Position numbers and translations under genes: made by a program | Shown here: piece after piece, positions 51,748 through 58,761 of the stretch | Layout of the letters: each line of letters starts with the position of its first letter | Numbering within the stretch: position 1 is the stretch's first letter | Assembly (NCBI RefSeq): GCF_017809215.1 | Contig: NZ_CP065424.1 | Location: forward strand, 4,480,001 to 4,544,000 | Source: Heyndrickxia oleronia | Lineage (GTDB): Bacteria; Bacillota; Bacilli; Bacillales; Bacillaceae_C | Reading direction: 5' to 3' | Length of the DNA stretch: 64,000 nt | Notes under the pieces: generated by a model | Database searches by the model: none | What the model was told of the DNA's origin: nothing | What the model saw: only the letters and a program-made list of their open reading frames with translations

Positions 51748-52203
51748 TCAATTAAAATAGTTATCATATACAGCTTCAAAATAACTTTTCGTTTCATCAT
51801 GAGTTAATCTCTGCAATACTTCTAACTTATTAAGAAATAGAATTTCATTGATTTCATTATCCTTTGCCTTGAGTACAGAAGGTTTCCCCTTATATTCAAC
51901 GATAAACATGGTCGTCATCTGTTTATCATACCCTGTTTGTTCAGTGAATTCCTTACTAAATGCAAAACAAATCGGTTCAGCAAGTTGTTTGATGATTTGA
52001 TAATTCCTCGAACCCGTTTCCTCTTCTAATTCCCTTATTAACGCACTGGTAAGGCTGTCATCCGACGGCTCTACCCCTCCTTTTGGAAAATCCCATTCTC
52101 CTTTAAAATCACTAGCACCCTTTAGTGTGCGTATTTTCACCTTATGAACAAGCATAAATTTTGTGCCATGAAAAACAATTGCCCCCACCGCATAGCGAAT
52201 CAT
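51748..52203 (-). CDS. Nudix hydrolase
   Basis: 151 residues. The Nudix box is GGVEPSDDSLTSALIRELEE followed by ETG. It hydrolyses a nucleoside diphosphate linked to another moiety; substrate unknown. The ATG at 52203 shares one base with the stop of the upstream phosphatase gene, so the two are co-translated. Confidence 0.88.
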   Translation of the reverse strand: MIRYAVGAIVFHGTKFMLVHKVKIRTLKGASDFKGEWDFPKGGVEPSDDSLTSALIRELEEETGSRNYQIIKQLAEPICFAFSKEFTEQTGYDKQMTTMFIVEYKGKPSVLKAKDNEINEILFLNKLEVLQRLTHDETKSYFEAVYDNYFN

Positions 52204-52820
52204 TACAAGCCCCCCTTAGAAAGATGTGTAATATCACCTTCCACGGTTATTTTAGATTCAGTATCGACTTCAATAATTGTAAGGCTTGTATCATAGATAA
52301 ATGGGGGTGACCAAAGCTTTTCAAGGGGGAATTGTTTGAAATGCGCTAATAAAGACTTGATGAATACTGTATGTGTCACAACAAGTATATTTCCTTCGTC
52401 GTTTTCAGCTAATATACGTTTTAATGCCTTTTGAACCCTTTCTTGTAACTGAGCAAAGCTCTCTCCGGTTTCGGATTGATATAAATGCGGTGAGTTCCAA
52501 AAGGCGTTGTATTCTTTAGAATACTCCTTCTCAAGGAACTCTTGTGTTTGCCCCTCCCACTCTCCTAGATGTATTTCTCTAAGACAATCATCTATTATCA
52601 TTGGATAGTTTCTATCACCTATAATAAGCTCAGCGGTTTTAATCGTTCGAGTACTTGGACTTACGTAAACTGATTGAAACTTTATATCCCTGAGCCTATG
52701 TCCAAGCGCGATTGCATTGTTTATACCTGTTTCAGTCAGCTCAGAATCCTTCCACCCTTGTAACCTTCTTTGTCGATTCCAGTCGGTTTCAGCGTGTCTT
52801 GTCACAAACAGTCTAATCAA
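52203..52820 (-). CDS. Histidine phosphatase family protein (PhoE/GpmB-like)
   Basis: 205 residues. The phosphohistidine motif is FVTRHAETDWNRQRRLQGW, with the second His in LVVTHTVFIKSLL and an acid in CLREIHLGEWEGQT. It likely dephosphorylates a small metabolite. The start is TTG at 52820 (8 bases after AAAGGAG) rather than the GTG at 52829, which is against the ribosome site. First gene of a two-gene unit with a Nudix hydrolase, a pairing that suggests housecleaning of damaged nucleotides (inference). Confidence 0.87.
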   Translation of the reverse strand: MIRLFVTRHAETDWNRQRRLQGWKDSELTETGINNAIALGHRLRDIKFQSVYVSPSTRTIKTAELIIGDRNYPMIIDDCLREIHLGEWEGQTQEFLEKEYSKEYNAFWNSPHLYQSETGESFAQLQERVQKALKRILAENDEGNILVVTHTVFIKSLLAHFKQFPLEKLWSPPFIYDTSLTIIEVDTESKITVEGDITHLSKGGL

Positions 52821-52925
52821 TTTTATCACTCCTTTTATTTAGTTTAATTATTTTCAGAATTTTTGTCCATTTGTACATAGCTTGTCACCAAACGTGCATA
52901 TAGATATAAGGGGAGGGGAAGATGT

Positions 52926-53291
52926 ATGTATACGTCCATAGCCATTATTAGATTTCTTATTGCCTATGTTTTCATCACCTCAGGACTTATGAAACTACTT
53001 AATGAGGAATTGGGTAATTACTTTATTAGCCTAGGACTACCATTTCCGGTAATATTAATGTATATAGTCGCAGCTCTAGAGGTCGTGTGCGGTGTATTGA
53101 TCTTAATGAATAGAGTGATTAAACTTGCGACAATTCCTTTAATCGGAATCATGCTGGGAGCCATACTAGTTACTAAAATTCCAATTTTACATTCTAGTAT
53201 AATCTCATTTGCATTTAATGCTCGTCTAGACATTATCATGCTTGTCCTATTAATTACCCTATACAGCCGTGCAACTAAACAACCATATTAA
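52926..53291 (+). CDS. DoxX family membrane protein
   Basis: 121 residues, four membrane segments. The first contains FLIAYVFITSGLMKLLN, and AALEVVCGVLILMNR is the DoxX-like second segment. Function unknown; some relatives take part in thiol/redox systems. Shine-Dalgarno GGGGAGGGG. Monocistronic. Confidence 0.8.
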   Translation: MYTSIAIIRFLIAYVFITSGLMKLLNEELGNYFISLGLPFPVILMYIVAALEVVCGVLILMNRVIKLATIPLIGIMLGAILVTKIPILHSSIISFAFNARLDIIMLVLLITLYSRATKQPY

Positions 53292-53345
53292 AAGAGGTGT
53301 ATATATAGGAGTCAACTCACCCCTTTATAAGCACCTCTTCATTTT
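53292..53345. terminator. Bidirectional terminator
   Basis: AAGAGGTG pairs with CACCTCTT, with a weaker inner stem, then CATTTTG. Between convergent doxX-like and nag PTS genes. Confidence 0.65.
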
Positions 53346-53397
53346 GTTTCTCTATTCAATTATATTTGAATGCTGATGCAAGTTGTTTATATGAAAA

Positions 53398-54873
53398 TCA
53401 GGCACCTTTTTCATCACGTATTTTTGCAATTTCATCAGCGACAAATTGTACAGATGTCCCTACAACAACTTGAATATGATTCGAACCTACGACTTTAATT
53501 CCTGGAACACCGGCTGATTTTATTTTATTTTGATCGACCGCATTCATATTTCGCACATCTACTCTTAAGCGGGTAATACAATTGTCAACACCAGTGACAT
53601 TTGCATCTCCCCCTAAACCTTCATAAATAATCGCAGCCATATTCGCAAATTTGCTTCCTGAAGCACCTGCTGTAGCCGTTGATTCTCCAAGTACTCCCTC
53701 TCCAACTGCAACAGGATCATCCTCTCTACCTGGTGTTTTCAAGTTGAATTTCACGATCAAGAATCTGAATAAGAAATAGTAAATAACTGCAAAAACTAGT
53801 CCCTGAAGAATTAACATATATGGCTGGTTAGCGATTGGAACTCGTAAACTTAAGAAAAAGTCGATAAAGCCCCCACTAAAGCTAAATCCTGCCGTCCAAT
53901 GGAACAATGCCGCTATTGTTAACGAAAGTCCCATTAATATTGCATGCACAAAATAAAGCGCTGGTGCAACAAACATAAAAGCAAATTCAAGCGGTTCTGT
54001 TACTCCCGTAAAGAATGCAGCAAATCCAGCAGCTAACATTAATGATGCCGTTACTTTTTTCTGCTTTGTTTTTGCTGTATGGTACATTGCAAGCGCAGCT
54101 GCCGGTAATCCAAACATCATAACAGGGAAGAATCCAGCTTGATACATTCCTGTAATTCCCTTTTCACCTTTATTTGACCAGAAGTTACCAATATCATTAA
54201 TTCCAGCTACATCAAACCAAAATACATTATTTAACGCATGATGCAAGCCAGTTGGAATTAATAATCTATTAAAGAATCCATACAGTCCAGCACCGGCAGC
54301 ACCTAATTTACTGATTGATTCTCCGAAGGAAACAAGTCCAGTATAGACCACTGGCCATACGAAGAATAGTATAACCGATACCACTAACATTAAAAATGCC
54401 GTCACAATAGGAACGAGTCGTTTCCCACTAAAAAACGCAAATGCTGCAGGTAGTTGTACTTTACTAAAGCGATTATACATGCTTGCAGCAATTAATCCTG
54501 AAATAATCCCAACAAATGCATTATCTATTTTTGAAAAGGCAGGATCGACATTAGCCTCTTCGATTCCTTGCAACATGGCAACAGAATCAGGAGAAAGCAA
54601 AGTTTTCACTACTAGAAATGCTACTAACCCACTTAATGCTGCTGCACCGTCCTTTTGTTTTGACATCCCCAACGCCAACCCAACTGCGAAGAGAATTGGA
54701 ATATTATTCAATATAGAGTTACCCGCCTTAATTAAAAACGCTGCGACTGGACTTCCTTCTCCCCATCCAGTTGGATCAATCCAATATCCAATCCCAGTAA
54801 GAATGGCTGCCGCTGGTAATACGGCGACTGGAAGCATTAACGACTTACCCATTCTTTGAAAATAGTTCATCAT
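53398..54873 (-). CDS. nagP: N-acetylglucosamine-type PTS EIICB
   Basis: 491 residues. EIIC (about 1-385) begins YFQRMGKSLMLPVAVLPAAA and contains LHHALNNVFWFDVAGINDIG, the GlcNAc-subfamily signature. EIIB (about 415-490) has the phosphocysteine in GVDNCITRLRVDV. It imports GlcNAc (or a close amino sugar) with phosphorylation. EIIA is supplied by the separate gene at 56104. The frame is open upstream, but GGGGGAG with 8-base spacing selects the ATG at 54873. No nagA or nagB lies nearby. Confidence 0.9.
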   Translation of the reverse strand: MMNYFQRMGKSLMLPVAVLPAAAILTGIGYWIDPTGWGEGSPVAAFLIKAGNSILNNIPILFAVGLALGMSKQKDGAAALSGLVAFLVVKTLLSPDSVAMLQGIEEANVDPAFSKIDNAFVGIISGLIAASMYNRFSKVQLPAAFAFFSGKRLVPIVTAFLMLVVSVILFFVWPVVYTGLVSFGESISKLGAAGAGLYGFFNRLLIPTGLHHALNNVFWFDVAGINDIGNFWSNKGEKGITGMYQAGFFPVMMFGLPAAALAMYHTAKTKQKKVTASLMLAAGFAAFFTGVTEPLEFAFMFVAPALYFVHAILMGLSLTIAALFHWTAGFSFSGGFIDFFLSLRVPIANQPYMLILQGLVFAVIYYFLFRFLIVKFNLKTPGREDDPVAVGEGVLGESTATAGASGSKFANMAAIIYEGLGGDANVTGVDNCITRLRVDVRNMNAVDQNKIKSAGVPGIKVVGSNHIQVVVGTSVQFVADEIAKIRDEKGA

Positions 54874-55244
54874 TTTTCGTTCTCCCCCTAAAAATACGGA
54901 ATAATCAGTCTCTTTTAGATCTAAATATTTTGATATTAGATTCATTCATAATCAAAAGATCATACATATACTTAATTTTCTAAATAGGGTTATACTGAAT
55001 AATTAAATAACCAAATAGCTAAAACATTCCATTCCCGTCACATAGTACTTCATGCAATTCCAATTGAATGCGTTAATCTTTAATGAAATATCTAGTGACA
55101 TTAGTAGTAAGTAATATAAAGTAAATAAGAGCCGTTCTTTATTCTGGATTTTAGCTAAATGATGGCAAGCTTAACAAACATATACGTAATTTATTCATAG
55201 TATAACTCCTTACATCTCACCCCCTTTAATTTTTCTATATCCAT
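54874..55244 (-). other. 371-base spacer with a possible 15-codon ORF
   Basis: Between the antiterminator gene and nagP. Right after the antiterminator stop, TAAGGAG is followed by an ATG at 55198 and a 15-codon frame (MNKLRICLLSLPSFS, stop 55151-55153). No antiterminator target, terminator or repeat copy was seen in the rest. An own promoter for nagP is possible. Confidence 0.3.
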
Positions 55245-56063
55245 TTATTGCTTTTGTAATCTTTCAATATGCAGGGTAATATATCCTAATTCGTGGTCTG
55301 GCAAGACTATGCCATGTTGTGATGATACTTTCTTAGCCACTTCTAACGTACATTGATAGGAGAGTGGAAATTTCTTTTTGATCATGTCCAGCATCTCTTC
55401 ATCCATTGTATTCACTTCTGACTGATTAATACGAGTTAAAGCAAATCGTAAATGCGTGATCAGTCGATGGTAAGAAATATCATCTTCACTTACTTTAATT
55501 TGTAAAAATTTTGTGATGGTCTCAACAATATCCCTAATAATCGTTGTTTGTATGACTGTTTGTCGCATATCACCACCCTGAACCTTCATTGTATGTATAT
55601 GAAGGGCAATATACGCAGCCTCATCGATGGGCATATCAATATTACAAGACTCCTTAATATGCTTAATTGCCCAAAGCCCAATTTCAAACTCTTTTTTATA
55701 CAATATTCTTATCTCATGGAGAAGCTTGTTTTTTAATTGAATTCCTTCACGTTCTCTTTCAATTGCAAACGAAAGATGATCCGTCAGTGCGATATGAATA
55801 TGTTCATTTAACTTTGTTCCAATATAATCCTCAGCAAAGGAAATAATTTTTTCCGAGATGATAAAATGCTCTTCCGGTATCCGACTTAGCAGCTGTTGAA
55901 GCTTCTCATTTTCCTTCATTACGAAAAGTTTTTCTATTTTCCCTGAATTTAAAATATCATTTCTCTTCTTACCAAAGGCAATTCCTGCTCCAACCGCAAT
56001 CTTCTCCTGCTGATTATCTACTACAATCACAGCATTATTATTAAGAATCTTTGATATCTTCAT
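55245..56063 (-). CDS. BglG/LicT-type transcription antiterminator
   Basis: 272 residues. The RNA-binding CAT domain (1-55) reads MKISKILNNNAVIVVDNQQE, with a following AFGKKRNDIL. Two PRDs follow (about 65-170 and 175-272), with conserved His in HIHIALTDHL, YIALHIHTM, HRLITHLRFAL and YITLHIERL. When dephosphorylated at PRD1, such proteins bind a RAT hairpin and prevent termination. A matching RAT/terminator lies upstream of the EIIA gene, 40 bases before this gene, so the operon is self-regulated by substrate. Confidence 0.92.
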   Translation of the reverse strand: MKISKILNNNAVIVVDNQQEKIAVGAGIAFGKKRNDILNSGKIEKLFVMKENEKLQQLLSRIPEEHFIISEKIISFAEDYIGTKLNEHIHIALTDHLSFAIEREREGIQLKNKLLHEIRILYKKEFEIGLWAIKHIKESCNIDMPIDEAAYIALHIHTMKVQGGDMRQTVIQTTIIRDIVETITKFLQIKVSEDDISYHRLITHLRFALTRINQSEVNTMDEEMLDMIKKKFPLSYQCTLEVAKKVSSQHGIVLPDHELGYITLHIERLQKQ

Positions 56064-56103
56064 CGGAAGCCATCTCCTTGTTTTTCACTATATTCACAGT
56101 GTA

Positions 56104-56598
56104 TCACGTTTCGGAAGATGTGATGATTACGGTTTCTCCTTGTATGCCTTCCTTTTCCTTTGTAACGATATACTGTTTATCTCCATGACTACTATTTGTT
56201 ATAACAATTGGCGTAATAATGCTTTTAGCATGTAGCTTAATATATTCCCAGTCAACATCAATCAGTCGTTGTCCCTTTGAAACTTTATCACCAGTAGTTA
56301 CAGCAACCTGAAACCCTTCTCCTTTTAATGCGACCGTCTCTAAACCAATATGGATCAAAATTTCCGAACCATCCTTAGCAAGGATTCCCACTGCATGTTT
56401 TGTAGGGGCAACTTGAAGAATTGTTCCATCAACTGGAGAACAAATACTCCCCTCTGTTGGAATAACCGCAACTCCCTCTCCCATCATCTTTTGATTAAAA
56501 ACAGGATCAGGTACCTCTTCAATCGAAATAATCTCTCCATTAATTGGTGCATATATCTGTAATTCTTCTTTTTCTTTTTTAAAAAAGTTGAATACCAT
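56104..56598 (-). CDS. PTS glucose-type EIIA
   Basis: 164 residues. EIIA-Glc fold with APINGEIISIEEVPDPVF, CSPVDGTILQVAPTKHAVGI (first active-site His) and EILIHIGLETVALKGEGF (phospho-His). It donates phosphate to the EIICB of this operon and perhaps others. Leader region contains the antitermination site. Confidence 0.92.
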   Translation of the reverse strand: MVFNFFKKEKEELQIYAPINGEIISIEEVPDPVFNQKMMGEGVAVIPTEGSICSPVDGTILQVAPTKHAVGILAKDGSEILIHIGLETVALKGEGFQVAVTTGDKVSKGQRLIDVDWEYIKLHAKSIITPIVITNSSHGDKQYIVTKEKEGIQGETVIITSSET

Positions 56599-56654
56599 AC
56601 TAAATGACTCCTTTTCTCATTCCATTTCTAATACTTCTTAATTAATATGTAGCG

Positions 56655-56734
56655 CAAAAAGGCATGGGGGTACGAAAAAGTTGAAAGTTCAACTCTTTTC
56701 TTACCACCATGCCTGATCGTATCAGTAACATGTG
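56655..56734 (-). promoter_or_regulatory. RAT site overlapping an intrinsic terminator
   Basis: Minus strand ATGTTACTGATACGATCAGG and CATGGTGG form a RAT-like hairpin (GTTACTGAT ... ATCAGGCA). It overlaps the start of a long terminator stem, GGCATGGTGGTA pairing with TACCCCCATGCC (56661-56713), followed by TTTTTGCG. Binding of the adjacent BglG-type protein would block termination. A TATAAT -10 box lies at 56752-56747. Confidence 0.85.
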
Positions 56735-56787
56735 ATGCACTATTTGATTATAGGTTAATAGTACCATTCAATTCTGAAAAGCACAAG

Positions 56788-56801
56788 TGGAAGCGGTAAC
56801 A
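56788..56801 (+). promoter_or_regulatory. Catabolite-responsive element (cre)
   Basis: TGGAAGCGGTAACA fits the cre consensus TGNAANCGNWNNCW. It lies about 40-50 bases upstream of the -10 box of the EIIA promoter, so CcpA control of the PTS operon is likely. Confidence 0.6.
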
Positions 56802-56834
56802 TTTTTAAAAATTTTTACGGAAGCAATTGAAGTT

Positions 56835-57086
56835 CTACTTTTTATGATGGCGAAATTTATAAATAACCGAAGCAATTAGATTGGAAGGCAAATTAAAGAT
56901 ACTTCCTTGAAGATGATAATGAAGTTGCTCATTTTCAAAACTCATATCCTCATATATTTCATTATGTGATTTCCTAGTAGTTTTCTCTAACTCTTTCATA
57001 GATGAAATATAAGAATATTGCAAAGGAACCATTATCAAGATATAAAGAACATATATAGATCCAAGAACTATAAAAACAATGTCCAT
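56835..57086 (-). CDS. Small membrane protein (DUF3949-like)
   Basis: 83 residues. One N-terminal membrane segment (MDIVFIVLGSIYVLYILIMV) is followed by a cytoplasmic part with SYISSMKELEKTTRK and a Lys/His-rich end. It resembles small Bacillus proteins grouped as DUF3949; function unknown. The gene has a credible ribosome site (GGAGG) and a spore-protein neighbour. Confidence 0.55.
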   Translation of the reverse strand: MDIVFIVLGSIYVLYILIMVPLQYSYISSMKELEKTTRKSHNEIYEDMSFENEQLHYHLQGSIFNLPSNLIASVIYKFRHHKK

Positions 57087-57164
57087 ACTTAAATACCTCC
57101 TTCTTATAGTTATTTATTAATCTTACGAATGAGAAAGAGAAAAGTTTCTGTTTCTCCGCTTAAA

Positions 57165-57203
57165 AAACAAAAATCCTAAATGTTTTTTTACCACTTAGGA
57201 TTT
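57165..57203 (-). terminator. Terminator of the spore protein gene
   Basis: AAATCCTAA pairs with TTAGGATTT around an A/T-rich loop; the minus-strand tail is TTTGTTTT. Confidence 0.65.
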
Positions 57204-57259
57204 AATCATCTAACGTTATGAAAACACAATATTTCATATATTAACATGATGATTTCATT

Positions 57260-57475
57260 TTATTCAGATTCCATCAACTGTTGGTTTTTCTTTTTTACCT
57301 CTTCAATATTTGTATCACTATAGATCCAGGTTCCCTTGCCACCTGTCGTTTTAGCAAGCATCTCTTTTACCTGATTATACGACAATCCTGATCGTTCATT
57401 TTGCCTTTTTACTTCATCAATATTTGTTCCTGCAATAGTAAATCTATCCATATGGTTTTTATCTATCTCTTTCAT
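57260..57475 (-). CDS. Gamma-type small acid-soluble spore protein
   Basis: 71 residues with two copies of a TNI-D/E-EVK-K/R-x-N motif (AGTNIDEVKRQNERSG and SDTNIEEVKKKNQQ), the repeat pattern of gamma-type SASPs, which store amino acids in the dormant spore. It lacks the Gln-rich linker of SspE, having instead LSYNQVKEMLAKTTGGKG. Shine-Dalgarno GGAGG. Presence supports a spore-forming host. A sigma-G promoter was not identified. Confidence 0.78.
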   Translation of the reverse strand: MKEIDKNHMDRFTIAGTNIDEVKRQNERSGLSYNQVKEMLAKTTGGKGTWIYSDTNIEEVKKKNQQLMESE

Positions 57476-57540
57476 AAGCTAGCCTCCTTTTTTCCTATTT
57501 TCCCCTTGTACAGGATTTTTCATGCTCTAAAATTGTTTAA

Positions 57541-57727
57541 CAAAGCTCTTTCCTCAAACATTGTTGCTATTTATTTAAGTAAAATTAACTAATAACTATC
57601 GGCTGTAGATCGCTACACATCTCATTTTACTAAAGAAAAGAGCGGCAATCTCCATAAGAACGGCTGGATGTAAAAGCCGACAGTTGAGCTTTTACAAAAG
57701 CAATAAACTATACGAAAATAACCTTTA
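57541..57727 (+). repeat. Interspersed MITE-like repeat, copy B (full length)
   Basis: Left end AAAGCTCTTTCCTCAAACAT then TGTTGC; middle CATTTTACTAAAGAAAAGAG and ATCTCCATAAGAACGGC; hairpin TGTAAAAGCCGACAGTTGAG plus CTTTTACA; right end AATAAACTATACGAAAATAA and CCTTT. The ends are an imperfect terminal inverted repeat. Best-preserved copy. Confidence 0.8.
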
Positions 57728-57746
57728 ACAATAATAATTTGGAACG

Positions 57747-57782
57747 CAAAAGAGGTAGGTGCAATAAAGCACCTACCCCTTA
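57747..57782 (-). terminator. Terminator of the SDR gene
   Basis: GGTAGGTGC and GCACCTACC, 9-bp perfect stem; minus-strand tail TCTTTTG. Confidence 0.75.
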
Positions 57783-57801
57783 TGATTTTAGCCATTACAA
57801 A

Positions 57802-58524
57802 TTAGAATGGATTTGTTCCTAAAAGACTAGCTGTTTTCACATAAACTCTTGGATTTAATTTCAATTGAGAAACAATAAATTCTGCAATATCCTCTGGCTG
57901 AATGTATTTTTCCTCATTTTTTGTGATTAAATTACTTTGTACAGCCAGTTCTGTTACAACTGTACTTGGCGTTAATGCTGTCACTCGAATATTGTTGCGG
58001 CGAACTTCTTGAGCTAATGATTCTGTAAAGCCAATAACTCCGAATTTAGAAGCGCTATATGCACTTGAAGTCGCTGCACCGTTTAAACCATTCGTAGATG
58101 AAATATTGATAATATCCCCAGCATTTTTTTCAATTAGTTGAGGGAGTACCACTCGAGTGACATAATACGTTCCCATCAAATTAACATCGATGGTTTTCTT
58201 CCATTCTTCAGGATCCATATCTAAAACTGATGCAAATTTACCTATACCTGCATTATTGATTAAAATATCTGCTTTTCCAAGCTCATTTGTTACCTTTTCG
58301 ATTGCTTTTTCCACTTCAGCTAAGGAAGAAACATCTACAGTTGCATAAGCTGCTTTTACCCCTAATTTCTCTATTTCATTAGAAACCTCTTTAAGTGTTC
58401 CCTCCGTACGTGCAAGTAAGCCAACATTAACTCCTTCTTTTGCTAGAGCAATGGCGATAGCTCTGCCAATCCCTTTTCCAGCACCTGTTACAAATGCTAC
58501 TTTTCCTTTTAATGACTGTGCCAA
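57802..58524 (-). CDS. SDR oxidoreductase (3-ketoacyl-ACP reductase-like)
   Basis: 240 residues. Cofactor motif TGAGKGIGRA, NNAGIG, catalytic NISSTNG and YSASKFG. An Arg after strand 2 (LLARTEG) suggests NADP(H). It is similar to FabG-like proteins of unknown substrate. TTG start after AAAGGAG. Monocistronic. Confidence 0.87.
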   Translation of the reverse strand: MAQSLKGKVAFVTGAGKGIGRAIAIALAKEGVNVGLLARTEGTLKEVSNEIEKLGVKAAYATVDVSSLAEVEKAIEKVTNELGKADILINNAGIGKFASVLDMDPEEWKKTIDVNLMGTYYVTRVVLPQLIEKNAGDIINISSTNGLNGAATSSAYSASKFGVIGFTESLAQEVRRNNIRVTALTPSTVVTELAVQSNLITKNEEKYIQPEDIAEFIVSQLKLNPRVYVKTASLLGTNPF

Positions 58525-58675
58525 AATGAAGCACTCCTTTCTTTTTGGTTCATAGACTTACATATTTTATTCCTTTAAAGAAGCATAATCAAGTAAGGAG
58601 GTTTCAGATGTTTATTATGTTCAGTTGTCATTATTCAATGTAGTTTGTAGATCAGAAATTAAAAATAAAGGAATA

Positions 58676-58760
58676 AAAAAGGGGTCAGCCCCACAACATA
58701 CAATATCTATTACGAAATCGCTCTAGATAGAGTATTCTAATTGGGATCAGACCCCTTGCT
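58676..58760 (-). terminator. Long GGGGTC hairpin terminator
   Basis: Minus strand AAGGGGTCTGATCCC and GGGGCTGACCCCTT flank about 50 bases with internal pairing, followed by TTTTTT. It ends the secreted stalk-domain gene. Confidence 0.7.
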
Positions 58761-58761
58761 T

